Assembly: GCA_003225455.1 (NCBI GenBank)
Contig: QIAB01000038.1
Span: 2,473 to 38,160, forward strand
DNA length: 35,688 nucleotides
Direction of reading: 5' to 3'
From: Acidobacteriota bacterium
Lineage (GTDB): Bacteria; Acidobacteriota; Terriglobia; Terriglobales; Acidobacteriaceae
The translations under genes and the position numbers were made by a program. Under the pieces are notes generated by a model, which was given only the letters and a program-made list of their open reading frames with translations, did not search any database and was not told the origin of the DNA. This document shows positions 7,777 to 15,841 of the stretch, piece by piece (position 1 is the stretch's first letter; every line of letters starts with the position of its first letter).

Positions 7777-7810
7777 TTGTCATTCCGAGTGAAGCGAGGA
7801 ATCTGCTTTT
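7777..7810 (+). repeat. Dispersed repeat TTGTCATTCCGAG...GCGAGGAATCTGC
   Basis: The element contains the complementary words ATTCC and GGAAT flanking GAGTGAAGCGA. It ends in the run TCTGCTTTT, which holds the TTG used as the start of the next gene. Related segments lie at 611-629 and 3053-3130. The GAGGA in its second half sits 8 bp before that TTG and can act as its ribosome site. Confidence 0.65.
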
Positions 7811-10800
7811 GTCCGGCTCCCCTATAAAATCGCTGGCAAATTTCTCCGAACTCGCCCAAGCAGCTAAAACCAGTAGCGTGGATTCGGTTGGGCTCGAATC
7901 GGCATTGCGGCGAAACCTTCGCGGCGAAGTACGCTTCGACGCTGGCAGCCGCGCGCTTTACGCCACCGACGGATCGAACTATCGTCAGGTTCCAATCGGA
8001 GTGGTTCTGCCACGCACAGCCGACGACGTCGTTGCGGCGATTGCAATCTCGCGCCAGTTCAATGCTCCAGTTCTCTGCCGAGGCGGAGGAACCTCGCTCG
8101 CTGGGCAATGCTGCAATGTGGCCGTGGTGCTGGATTTCTCCAAATATATGGCGGAAATTTTGGTGATCGATCCATCGCGCCGCATTGCCCGCGTGCAGCC
8201 CGGCGTTATTCTCGATCGTCTTCGAAACGCCGCTGAGAAGCACCACTTGACCTTCGCTCCTGATCCGGCCACCCACGATCACTGCACACTGGGCGGAATG
8301 ATTGGCAACAACTCATGCGGCGTGCACTCGATCATGGCGGGCAAAACCGATGACAACATCGAGGAGCTCGACATTTTGACCTACGACGGCGTGCGGATGA
8401 AAGTTGGGGCCACCAGCGATGAGGAACTGGAAAGAGTCATTCGTGAAGGCGGCCGGCGAGGCCAAATTTACGCCGGCCTGAAATCGTTGCGAGATAAATA
8501 TGGAGATTTGGTTCGGCAGCGCTATCCGAGTATTCCGCGGCGGGTTTCCGGATACAACTTGAATTTTCTTCTTCCGGAAAATGGCTTTCAGGTAGCGAAG
8601 GCGCTGGTGGGATCCGAAGGGACTTGCGTTACGGTGCTTGAGGCGACCTGCCGCTTGGTCGAAAGTCCGCCGGCACGGGTTCTGCTGGTCATCGCTTACC
8701 CCGATGTCTACCAATGTGCTGATCACGTTCCAGAAGTTATGGCGCACAAGCCGATCGGCCTGGAAGGGATCGACGATCTTCTGGTTCAGGCCACTCGCCG
8801 TAAAGGAATTAACTCAGAGGGATTGGCGCTGCTCCCCGAAGGCGGCGGCTGGCTTTTTGCGGAGTTCGGCGGCGATACTCCAGCCGAAGCCGAAGCCCAG
8901 GCGCATAGCTTGATGGATGCGCTGGGTGGAAGCCCAAATCCGCCGCAGATGCGGCTTTTCACCGATAGCCGCCACGTAAGGCATGTGTGGGAAATTCGCG
9001 AATCGAGTCTAGGTGTGCTCGCTTACGTGCCGGGCCAGCCGTTTGCCTGGGAGGGTTGGGAAGACTCCGCCGTCGCGCCAGAGAAACTTGGTCAGTATCT
9101 GCGCGACTTGCGCAAGCTGATGCAGGCCTACAGCTATCGCGGCAGCCTTTACGGACACTTTGGGCATGGCTGCGTCCATAACCGGACGAACTTTGATTTT
9201 GAGACCAAAGAGGGTATCGCCCGTTACCGAAAGTACGTCGAGGAAGCCGCTGATCTGGTGGTCAGCTATGGCGGCTCGCTTTCCGGTGAACATGGCGATG
9301 GGCAATCTCGCGGCGAGCTACTTCCCAAAATGTTTGGGCCGGAACTGGTGCAGGCATTTCGCGAGTTCAAAGCAATCTGGGATCCCGAATGGAAGATGAA
9401 TCCCGGCAAGCTGGTTGAGCCGTATCGGCTCGACGAGAACCTACGGCTCGGGGCGGATTATCGGCCGTGGCAACCGCAAACCGCCTTTCAGTTTCCTCAG
9501 GATCATGGCAGCCTTGCCCGCGCCACTCAGCGATGTGTAGGAGTGGGGAAGTGCCGGCGTTACGAAGGCGGGGTGATGTGTCCCAGCTTTCGCGTGACGC
9601 GCGAAGAGGAGCACTCCACCCGCGGGCGCGCACACCTGCTCTGGGAGATGACCAAAGGCGAAGTCGTTCGGGATGGATGGCAAAGCAAAGAGGTAAAAGA
9701 ATCTCTTGATCTGTGTCTTTCCTGCAAAGGCTGCAAAAGCGATTGCCCGGTAGGTGTGGATCTGGCGACATATAAGGCCGAGTTTCTCTCCCATTACTAC
9801 GAAGGCCGGGTGCGGTCCCGCAGTGCGTATGCGTTTGGGAATATAGATATCTGGGCGCGAGTGGCTTCAGTGGCACCGGGGCTGGTGAACCTGGCAACCC
9901 AGTTTCCGATTGCTCGCGATCTCGCCAAGCTGGTGGCCGGGATGCCGAGGCAGAGGACTATTCCGAAATTTGCTTCGCAGACATTTCGGGAATGGTTCAG
10001 CTATCGAGTGTGGGAAAGGAAGTCCATGTGGGGACGGGGCTCCATGTGGGAACGGGGCTCCGCCCCGTCCAGGCGGGTCGAAGACCCGCCTCCACACCAG
10101 CCTGCACAACAGCAAAACGAGGTTATCCTTTGGCCCGACACCTTCAATAACTATTTCCACCCTCATACAGCCCAAGCCGCAGTAGAGGTGCTTGAAGCTG
10201 CCGGATTTCGCGTAACGATTCCGCGGTCTACCCTCTGCTGCGGACGGCCGCTGTATGACTTCGGCATGCTGGAAAGAGCGAAGAAGCTGCTGCTGCGAAT
10301 ACTTAATTCGCTTAGGCATGAAATCGATCGCGGGGTGCCAATTGTAGTGCTCGAACCGAGCTGTGCCTCGGTTTTTCGGGATGAGCTCCTCAACCTTTTC
10401 CGCAACGACTCCCGCGCGCAGCGGCTCTCGCGGCAAACGTTTCTGCTGAGCGAATTTTTGGAGCGCAAAGCTAAGCACTTTCATTTGCCCAGGCTTCCTC
10501 GCAAGGCCCTGGTTCATGGGCACTGTCACCACAAATCGATCATGAAGATGACCGACGAAGAAGCCGTTTTGAAAAAGATGGGCATTGATTTCTATGCGCC
10601 GGCGCCGGGATGTTGCGGCATGGCGGGCTCCTTCGGCTTCGAAAAAGATAAATACGACGTTTCCATCGCCATCGGCGAGCTGGAGCTTCTGCCCGCAGTC
10701 CGCAAAGCCCCACCCGACCACCTGATTATCGCCGACGGCTTTAGCTGCCGGGAACAGATTGGCCAATGTACTGGCAGGGAAGCGCTGCATCTTGCGGAGG

Positions 10801-10838
10801 TAATTCAGCTTGCGCTGCAAGGCGCAAGCGCTTCATAG
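7809..10838 (+). CDS. FAD-linked oxidoreductase with Fe-S and CCG domains (YdiJ / D-2-hydroxyacid dehydrogenase type)
   Basis: This 1009-residue fusion has, in order, a PCMH-type FAD domain (about 55-290; RGGGTSLAGQ, GGMIGNNSCG), an FAD-oxidase C-terminal domain (to about 545; GEHGDGQSRGELLPKMFG, MNPGKLV), and an Fe-S module with CVGVGKC (576-582), Cys in GVMCPSF, and CLSCKGCKSDCP (about 636-646). Two CCG repeats follow, around LCCGRPLYD (about 810) and GCCGMAGSFG (about 935). The layout matches E. coli YdiJ, which oxidises D-2-hydroxyglutarate; D-lactate or glycolate are other possible substrates. The TTG start lies in a dispersed repeat whose GAGGA serves as ribosome site. Residues 739-761 are encoded by another repeat inserted in frame between the Fe-S and CCG parts. 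Confidence 0.9.
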   Translation: MSGSPIKSLANFSELAQAAKTSSVDSVGLESALRRNLRGEVRFDAGSRALYATDGSNYRQVPIGVVLPRTADDVVAAIAISRQFNAPVLCRGGGTSLAGQCCNVAVVLDFSKYMAEILVIDPSRRIARVQPGVILDRLRNAAEKHHLTFAPDPATHDHCTLGGMIGNNSCGVHSIMAGKTDDNIEELDILTYDGVRMKVGATSDEELERVIREGGRRGQIYAGLKSLRDKYGDLVRQRYPSIPRRVSGYNLNFLLPENGFQVAKALVGSEGTCVTVLEATCRLVESPPARVLLVIAYPDVYQCADHVPEVMAHKPIGLEGIDDLLVQATRRKGINSEGLALLPEGGGWLFAEFGGDTPAEAEAQAHSLMDALGGSPNPPQMRLFTDSRHVRHVWEIRESSLGVLAYVPGQPFAWEGWEDSAVAPEKLGQYLRDLRKLMQAYSYRGSLYGHFGHGCVHNRTNFDFETKEGIARYRKYVEEAADLVVSYGGSLSGEHGDGQSRGELLPKMFGPELVQAFREFKAIWDPEWKMNPGKLVEPYRLDENLRLGADYRPWQPQTAFQFPQDHGSLARATQRCVGVGKCRRYEGGVMCPSFRVTREEEHSTRGRAHLLWEMTKGEVVRDGWQSKEVKESLDLCLSCKGCKSDCPVGVDLATYKAEFLSHYYEGRVRSRSAYAFGNIDIWARVASVAPGLVNLATQFPIARDLAKLVAGMPRQRTIPKFASQTFREWFSYRVWERKSMWGRGSMWERGSAPSRRVEDPPPHQPAQQQNEVILWPDTFNNYFHPHTAQAAVEVLEAAGFRVTIPRSTLCCGRPLYDFGMLERAKKLLLRILNSLRHEIDRGVPIVVLEPSCASVFRDELLNLFRNDSRAQRLSRQTFLLSEFLERKAKHFHLPRLPRKALVHGHCHHKSIMKMTDEEAVLKKMGIDFYAPAPGCCGMAGSFGFEKDKYDVSIAIGELELLPAVRKAPPDHLIIADGFSCREQIGQCTGREALHLAEVIQLALQGASAS
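10023..10091 (+). repeat. Hairpin repeat inserted in frame in the dehydrogenase gene
   Basis: Two tandem 18-bp units (TCCATGTGGGRACGGGGC at 10023-10040 and 10041-10058) run into the hairpin ACGGGGC-tcc-GCCCCGT (10052-10068). A second perfect hairpin follows, AGGCGGGTC-gaa-GACCCGCCT (10071-10091). The segment encodes SMWGRGSMWERGSAPSRRVE and DPP, a composition unlike the rest of the enzyme. It looks like a non-coding dispersed repeat that landed in a tolerant linker. Confidence 0.75.
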
Positions 10839-10945
10839 CTTGGAAACGTGCTTTCTCACGACGCGATCAATGAGCTGCTGAGTAGGGCGACATGATTGCC
10901 TGATCAGGTCCACCGTAATTGACGTTTACGGACAAAACGATAGGG

Positions 10946-11452
10946 CTACACCGCTATCGTGGCCCGTGCGGCCGCAGCGTAGGGGTCGTACTGTGCATCA
11001 GGGTAGAAGCTGCCTCGAAAGAGCGCGGGCTGCAAAGAGACAGCACACCTCTGTACGTGCACCGCATCAATAAAAGTGTGCGGCACCGAGGGATCACCCC
11101 AGTCTCCACCCCAAATCAACCGATGATCATGAGCAAGTTTTCCCAGGAAAGAGAAGTCTCCCTTCCAGGAAGGCTCACCCGCAACAACCTTGACCAGATC
11201 ACAGGCCAAGCCATAATGATGGACTCCGACCACGCGCAGCTTTGAGGCCCCCTGATTGAAGAGTTCCTGCTGCCTTGCTTGGCTTCGGTACGTTTCGAAT
11301 ATCATTAACTCGATTCCAAGGGCGCGGGCGTCGTCCAAAATGTTTGCGATTGCAGAGCGGGTGACCGGTTCGATCAGATTCGGATCACCCACACGACTCA
11401 CGCTATTGAACCGCGCGTCATTCTTGATCATATCTTCATAGAAGCTGGGCAT
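10946..11452 (-). CDS. M15-type D,D/L,D-peptidase-like protein (endolysin/VanY relative)
   Basis: This 168-residue protein has no signal peptide. ETYRSQARQQELFNQGAS is the usual start of the M15 peptidase core. HHYGLACD supplies zinc ligands His78 and Asp85, and IDAVHVQ supplies His132. It should cut peptidoglycan peptide cross-links or stems (L-alanyl-D-glutamate or D-Ala-D-Ala type). The ATG at 11452 is fixed by a strong AGGAGG 5 bp upstream (complement of 11458-11463). The longer open frame to 11554 is not needed. With no signal and no linked phage genes, it may be a domesticated endolysin or act in recycling, which is inference. Confidence 0.85.
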   Translation of the reverse strand: MPSFYEDMIKNDARFNSVSRVGDPNLIEPVTRSAIANILDDARALGIELMIFETYRSQARQQELFNQGASKLRVVGVHHYGLACDLVKVVAGEPSWKGDFSFLGKLAHDHRLIWGGDWGDPSVPHTFIDAVHVQRCAVSLQPALFRGSFYPDAQYDPYAAAARATIAV

Positions 11453-11457
11453 GTTTA

Positions 11458-11463
11458 CCTCCT
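11458..11463 (-). promoter_or_regulatory. Strong Shine-Dalgarno (AGGAGG) of the M15 peptidase gene
   Basis: On the minus strand, AGGAGG is followed 5 bp later by ATG 11452. This decides the start against the longer upstream frame. Confidence 0.8.
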
Positions 11464-11576
11464 GAATAGATAGCGGACACTTCGGGAAATCGCGTCCTGC
11501 GGACAAACGGGTCAATCGAAACGAGGCCAGCGCCGGGACGACGACAGAGGGCAAATCCAGAAGAGCCTACTTCAGG

Positions 11577-11606
11577 ACTCTATGGCGATCTTAAGAATGA
11601 GGTCAA
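11577..11606 (-). promoter_or_regulatory. Candidate sigma-70-like promoter for the M15 peptidase gene
   Basis: On the minus strand TTGACC (11606-11601) and TAGAGT (11582-11577) are separated by 18 bp. The element lies about 125 bp upstream of the ATG, in the 307-bp intergenic stretch 11453-11759. Nothing else of note is visible in that stretch, and the other half should hold the promoter of the 11760 gene. Confidence 0.4.
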
Positions 11607-11759
11607 GAACCGATTGAGCTTTAAACGAAGTGATTTAAAATCAATAAGTTATGTATTTGTACTTGGCAGTCTCTCCACAACCCGCCCTTAATCTGGGACA
11701 ATATACGAGCCGGGCTTCTAAGCCCACCTTGTCAACCCATTGCCCGGCAGGTAAGACCC

Positions 11760-12914
11760 ATGGCTCGGGAACTAGAAAACGCCCTCATAGTGCCCGATAC
11801 CTCTATGCAGATCGAGGCTGAGACATCGGCCCAAGCTGCCTTGCACGGCTCGGTGCTGGTGCTGATCCAGTTCGATGTCTGCGAAGAGATTAGGCTCGAC
11901 CGGCTCCGCGAGATCTTCAGCGCCCGCACTTTAGAGCAGCCCAGCTTTAAGCATCCGGCGCCAGGTTATGTCCGTTACCAGCGGCCGCCAGTGGTCGAGC
12001 CGCTTGAACCTTTGATCCTGGAGAGTGGTGAACACCTGCAGGGCCAGATCAAGTATTATGACTATGGCGTGCTGAGCGTTGTGTTCGAGCTTCCTTTCTC
12101 TGGGGATTGGGACACTATCATCCGGCTGGGCAGCCGTTGGGTGTGGGAGGTGGATTTCGAACGCCACGCAGCGCGAATCGCCCGGCAGCGGCTGGAACGG
12201 GCAGCCCCGGCTTTGGTCAAGCCCTATGCCAACTGGCTGAGCGAAGACTACTTTATCTTCCATCTGCGTGAAATTGCCGGTTCCCCGTCGGCTGCTGAGC
12301 TGGTTTCTACGGAAGGGGCGCGCATAGCTCAAATCGTCCGCGGCGAGACGGCGCAATTATCTGACGGCGAGCGCAATGAGATCCTGCAGTCTCGAATTTC
12401 ATACTATCCGAATGATTTAGCTGTAATCGGCTGGAACGCCGCGTTTCTCTACGACAGCGAAATCGGTGCGGAGACCGCTATTCAGCTTCTTGAATATGCC
12501 AATTCACAGTTGCTGGAATTTCGCCACTACGACGAACTGCTCACGCGGGAGCTGGAGGGCGTCTATGCCTCGCTCGACAAGGGTACCGGGATGCTGGCGC
12601 GGTGGCGCCTGGCTCGGGCCGCAACCAAGCTGCACACCGTGTTTCTCGATGTGACCGAGCTTACTGAGCACGCCGACAATGCCATTAAGTTCCTGAGCGA
12701 CATGTTTTCCGCCCGGTTATACAAGCTGGCTGCTGCCAAGGTCGGCGTGCCCGATTACAAAAACCTGGTCACCCAGAAGCTACAGACTGCCGAGGAGCTT
12801 TACCGCTTCATGGTGGAGCAGTTCAACCAAAGCCGTGCGTTCGCGCTGGAATTGATGGTGGTGATTATTCTGATCATCGAGCTTCTGTTTCTCTTCCGCG
12901 GGCATGGGATGTAA
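11760..12914 (+). CDS. Membrane-anchored protein, possibly RMD1/DUF155-like
   Basis: This 384-residue protein is soluble for about 360 residues and ends in a single helix (ALELMVVIILIIELLFLFRG). The order of parts recalls the RMD1/DUF155 family: a beta-rich N-terminal half with YYDYGVLSVVFELPF, a helical region with two-helix coiled-coil character, and a C-terminal LExxxVxxIIxIE membrane helix. The resemblance is by eye and weak. RMD1-type proteins are membrane-anchored with the bulk in the cytosol, and their bacterial role is unknown. AGG lies close upstream of the ATG. The neighbours give no functional hint. Confidence 0.8.
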   Translation: MARELENALIVPDTSMQIEAETSAQAALHGSVLVLIQFDVCEEIRLDRLREIFSARTLEQPSFKHPAPGYVRYQRPPVVEPLEPLILESGEHLQGQIKYYDYGVLSVVFELPFSGDWDTIIRLGSRWVWEVDFERHAARIARQRLERAAPALVKPYANWLSEDYFIFHLREIAGSPSAAELVSTEGARIAQIVRGETAQLSDGERNEILQSRISYYPNDLAVIGWNAAFLYDSEIGAETAIQLLEYANSQLLEFRHYDELLTRELEGVYASLDKGTGMLARWRLARAATKLHTVFLDVTELTEHADNAIKFLSDMFSARLYKLAAAKVGVPDYKNLVTQKLQTAEELYRFMVEQFNQSRAFALELMVVIILIIELLFLFRGHGM

Positions 12915-13011
12915 CTGAGAACTGGCAGTACCGTCCGTCGATGGGCACCCCCGAATCCTGAAATTGCAACTGGTCTCATGAATGTTCACGGTGGGAGGGT
13001 ATAGATCCCTC

Positions 13012-13234
13012 AGAGTGTGCGTGAGAACCTATGTCGTCCCTCCGGGACTCACTTCACTTTCCCGCATCCACCCGGCACTCACGTGCCGGGGTATCACATT
13101 CCGCCCCCTTCGGGGCTTGGATCCGATGGTTCGATTCCACATGGCTCCCCAAAAAACAGTTCTCACGCACACACTAAAGCCCTCACTGATTTCGCGCGAC
13201 TCGCGCGGCGCTAAAAAGCGCCGCTCTACCACAG
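13012..13234 (+). repeat. Structured 222-bp repeat, copy 1 (upstream of sppA)
   Basis: It is bounded by the arm GTGTGCGTGAGAAC (13015-13028), whose exact reverse complement GTTCTCACGCACAC lies at 13159-13172. Inside the arms are hairpins such as CCCGGCACTCACGTGCCGGG and GCCCCCTTCGGGGC. A tail after the second arm ends in GCGGCGCTAAAAAGCGCCGC. Copy 2 at 30306-30529 is highly similar over its whole length and in the same orientation. The open frame running through it into sppA is an artefact. It fills most of the 397-bp gap 12915-13311 and ends 78 bp before the sppA ATG. Confidence 0.85.
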
Positions 13235-13311
13235 CCGTACCCTTCCCAACACCATTTATGAGACCAGTTCTACAAACCGGGAACGGGAAACTTGCTACAC
13301 TACTCCCATCT

Positions 13312-14226
13312 ATGGCAGATAACAGCCGTTCGCGCACCTGGCTTTGGATCATCATTGGAGGAGGAGCTTTCTTCCTCTTCGTGCTGGCAGTCTTCACGCT
13401 CGTCTACCTGACGCTGCACGCTGGCGGAGAGCGGGGGGCACTTAGCAGCTTCGGCGACAAGATCGGTGTTGTCGATCTTGAAGGCGTCATTATCGACCCC
13501 AGCACGGTGGTGCAGCAGCTCAAAAAATTCGGCGACGATGATTCCATCAAGGCGATCATTCTGCACGTGAACTCGCCCGGCGGAGGGGTGGCAGCTTCGG
13601 AAGAGATTTACCGGGAAGTTAAGCGCATCCGCGACGAAAAGAAGAAGCGGATCGTCTCTTCGATCGAGACTGTGGGCGCGAGCGGCGCATATTACGTCTC
13701 TTCTGCGACTAACAAGATCTATGCCGATAGTGGCAGCATCGTTGGTTCGATCGGAGTAATCGCCGAATGGGTGAACTACGGCGACCTGCTGCACTGGGCC
13801 AAGCTGAAGGACATCACCATGAAAGCCGGCGAGTTCAAAGATACGGGCTCGCCCGTGCGCGATTTGACCCCGGCTGAGCGCGAATATTTGCAATCGCTGA
13901 TTGACAACATGCACACGCAGTTCATCCGCGCCGTGGCCGACGGACGAAAGGCGAAGTTCGACGATATTAAGGGAATTGCGAACGGCAAGGTCTGGACGGG
14001 TGAGCAAGCCTTAAGCATGAAGCTCATAGACCAGATAGCTGACTTCGAAGCCGCCGTCCAGGACACCGCCAAATCAGTCGGCATTTCAGGAAAGCCCGTG
14101 GTGGTACACCCGGAAAAGGAGCGCAAGACATTGCTCGATCTACTGTTCGGCGACGTTTCCGAATGGCTCCCCAGCCGCGAGAAGCTGCTCGATCAGCACA
14201 CCGGGTTTTACTATCTTTGGAAGTAG
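13312..14226 (+). CDS. sppA: Signal peptide peptidase SppA (short form)
   Basis: This 304-residue protein has an N-terminal membrane anchor (about 11-36) and an S49 peptidase domain. HVNSPGGGV begins the oxyanion region, the catalytic Ser124 is in VGASGAYYVSS, and the general-base Lys176 is in AGEFKDTGSP. The length equals the single-domain 36-kDa SppA type (Bacillus/archaeal style) rather than the doubled E. coli enzyme. SppA degrades leftover signal peptides in the membrane. ATG 13312 is chosen because the longer frame upstream runs through the structured repeat. No strong ribosome site is visible. Confidence 0.95.
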   Translation: MADNSRSRTWLWIIIGGGAFFLFVLAVFTLVYLTLHAGGERGALSSFGDKIGVVDLEGVIIDPSTVVQQLKKFGDDDSIKAIILHVNSPGGGVAASEEIYREVKRIRDEKKKRIVSSIETVGASGAYYVSSATNKIYADSGSIVGSIGVIAEWVNYGDLLHWAKLKDITMKAGEFKDTGSPVRDLTPAEREYLQSLIDNMHTQFIRAVADGRKAKFDDIKGIANGKVWTGEQALSMKLIDQIADFEAAVQDTAKSVGISGKPVVVHPEKERKTLLDLLFGDVSEWLPSREKLLDQHTGFYYLWK

Positions 14227-14323
14227 GCGTATTTCGAAGAATGGATGTCAGGACGAGCTGTAGTCTGTCCAGCATGCATTGCTAGCCCCGCTAATTTCCC
14301 TTGTGTTCCGCCATCCTCGAATC

Positions 14324-14367
14324 GGACTTGCATAAAACCCCTGAAATTTGAGAAGGTTATGCAGTCC
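14324..14367 (+). other. Stem-loop between sppA and the HU gene
   Basis: GGACTTGCATAA (14324-14335) pairs with TTATGCAGTCC (14357-14367) over 11 bp with one bulged T, around a 21-nt loop. There is no T-run after it, so it is a weak candidate terminator. It may instead be a leader structure for the HU gene, whose start is 90 bp away. The rest of the 231-bp gap shows nothing I can name. Confidence 0.4.
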
Positions 14368-14457
14368 AAAAGGGCCTGCCGAGTGTCGCGAATGGGATTC
14401 ATCGGCTGGTTGGCCAACAATTACAAACGCTGATAACGACGTTTTTGACGGAGGCGT

Positions 14458-14784
14458 ATGACTAAAGCCGATCTGATCGATGAAGTCTCCCGGCTGGCAG
14501 AATTGACGCGCAAAGACAGTGAGGTGATTGTTGAAACCATTTTTGACAGTATCGTGCGCTCGCTGCGCGTAGGCGACAAGATCGAGATTCGCGGCTTCGG
14601 AAGCTTCCGCACGCGCCAGCGCAAGCCTCGTGTAGGTCGCAACCCCAAGACAGGAGATCGCGTGGAGGTGCCGGCAAAGAAAATCCCATTCTTCAAGCCG
14701 AGCAAAGAATTGAAAGATCTGGTAAATACGGGCGCTCCCCCGGCGCCTGCGCAGGCTCAGGCAACGCCTCCTGCGCCGCAGTAA
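14458..14784 (+). CDS. HU/IHF-family DNA-binding protein
   Basis: This 108-residue histone-like protein opens with MTKADLIDEVSRLAELTRKDSEVIVETIFDSI. It has the arm region GDKIEIRGFGSFRTRQRKPRVGRNPKTGDRVEVPAKKIPFFKPSKEL, the family signature. A Pro/Ala tail of about 18 residues (TGAPPAPAQAQATPPAPQ) extends past the usual 90-residue core. It bends and compacts DNA as a dimer. GGAGG at 14450-14454, 3 bp before the ATG, supports the start. It could be an HU or IHF-alpha-like subunit; the sequence does not decide. Confidence 0.95.
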   Translation: MTKADLIDEVSRLAELTRKDSEVIVETIFDSIVRSLRVGDKIEIRGFGSFRTRQRKPRVGRNPKTGDRVEVPAKKIPFFKPSKELKDLVNTGAPPAPAQAQATPPAPQ

Positions 14785-14946
14785 AAGTGGCCTGAGTTGC
14801 AGCTCCCAAAATCGAACCGGGTCAGTTAACTACGTTTGAAATCCGCACGATCCGTGCAGGTACCGTGGAGCACAGCCAGGTCTTACTCTTGCTACTTTTT
14901 TCAAAATATTGCATCAAGTATAAAGGTGAATTCCAGTTCATCAATC

Positions 14947-15789
14947 ATGAATCGCATTCTTTTCATATTCTTACTTTCGTGGTTTTGGCTGACCGGCATT
15001 GCTGCTGGCCAGAACCCGGTATTGATCGCCTCAGGTCCGTCGCTCGATGGTGCGCCGCGATTGTTGCTGCCTTCAGGCGATGGCGGAGCCGTAGCGCTCT
15101 TTGCCGGCTCGGATCGTCACCCATCTGCTTTCATGGCACCGGTGGCGCCCGACCTGGCTCTGGAGACATACCAGCGCCACGCCGAGCAACAGGCCGCAGC
15201 GTTGGCCGAATACTCGTCGACGACGCTGATTCGTGCCGAGCTTCCCGACACTTCGCAGCACGGGGAATATGAACTGCGCCGTCATTACACCGCGCCGCAC
15301 ACACTGGTGTTCAAAGCGCTACGCTTCACCGGCGATGGTTTCGTGAAGAGCAACGTAATTACTCGGCTGTTGCAGTCGGAAGTCAATCACGTGCAGAACG
15401 ATGACGGCTCTCTCACGGCAATCAGTCCGGCGAACTACAAATTCTCGTACAAAGGGACGAGAGAAGTGGAAGGCCGACTGCTGCATGTCTACCAGTTAAA
15501 GCCGCGCAAGAAACGCGTTAGCCTGTTCAAAGGCCACATTTATCTGGACGCCTACAGCGGCAGCCTGGTGCGCGCCGAGGGCAGGGCGGTGAAATCGCCT
15601 TCTTTCTTTATCAAAAGAATTGAGTTCGCGCAGGACTACTCTGACTTTGGCGCGTTCACTTTTCCGGTGCACGTCCACTCCGAAGCACGCACCCGCATCA
15701 TCGGCCGCGCCGTGGTGGACATCGAGCACAGCGACTACGAGCCGGTAGCGGCCAGCGTGCAAGCCACGGCCTCGCGTCCAGCGCTCTGA
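14947..15789 (+). CDS. Secreted protein of unknown function
   Basis: From ATG 14947 this is 280 residues with a clear signal peptide (MNRILFIFLLSWFWLTGIAAGQ). The mature part is rich in beta-type stretches (YELRRHYTAPHTLVFKALRF, KGHIYLDAYSGSLVRAEGRAV). The overall feel is of the outer-membrane lipoprotein-sorting (LolA/LolB-like) fold seen in many acidobacterial secreted proteins, but no motif secures this. The frame is open upstream to 14836; the signal peptide fixes the start at 14947. I do not recognise a specific function. Confidence 0.8.
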   Translation: MNRILFIFLLSWFWLTGIAAGQNPVLIASGPSLDGAPRLLLPSGDGGAVALFAGSDRHPSAFMAPVAPDLALETYQRHAEQQAAALAEYSSTTLIRAELPDTSQHGEYELRRHYTAPHTLVFKALRFTGDGFVKSNVITRLLQSEVNHVQNDDGSLTAISPANYKFSYKGTREVEGRLLHVYQLKPRKKRVSLFKGHIYLDAYSGSLVRAEGRAVKSPSFFIKRIEFAQDYSDFGAFTFPVHVHSEARTRIIGRAVVDIEHSDYEPVAASVQATASRPAL

Positions 15790-15841
15790 ATCACAGGCTT
15801 TTCCGGTCGACAATCGGCAATTTAAAATCGACAATTGCTGT

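Noticed and set aside
11732-11929. Minus-strand and other short open frames across 10919-11929
   Set aside because: They are shadows of the M15 peptidase gene and the 11760 gene, with no ribosome sites or recognisable features.
12982-13311. N-terminal extension of the sppA open frame by 110 codons
   Set aside because: It translates through the structured repeat into low-quality sequence (arginine- and proline-rich, no domain). ATG 13312 gives the normal SppA with its membrane anchor.
14211-14420. Small minus-strand frame or tRNA-like remnant between sppA and the HU gene (a CTCGAATCGG word looks like part of a T-arm)
   Set aside because: No complete cloverleaf can be folded and the 69-codon frame has no supporting signals. 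Only the stem-loop is kept.
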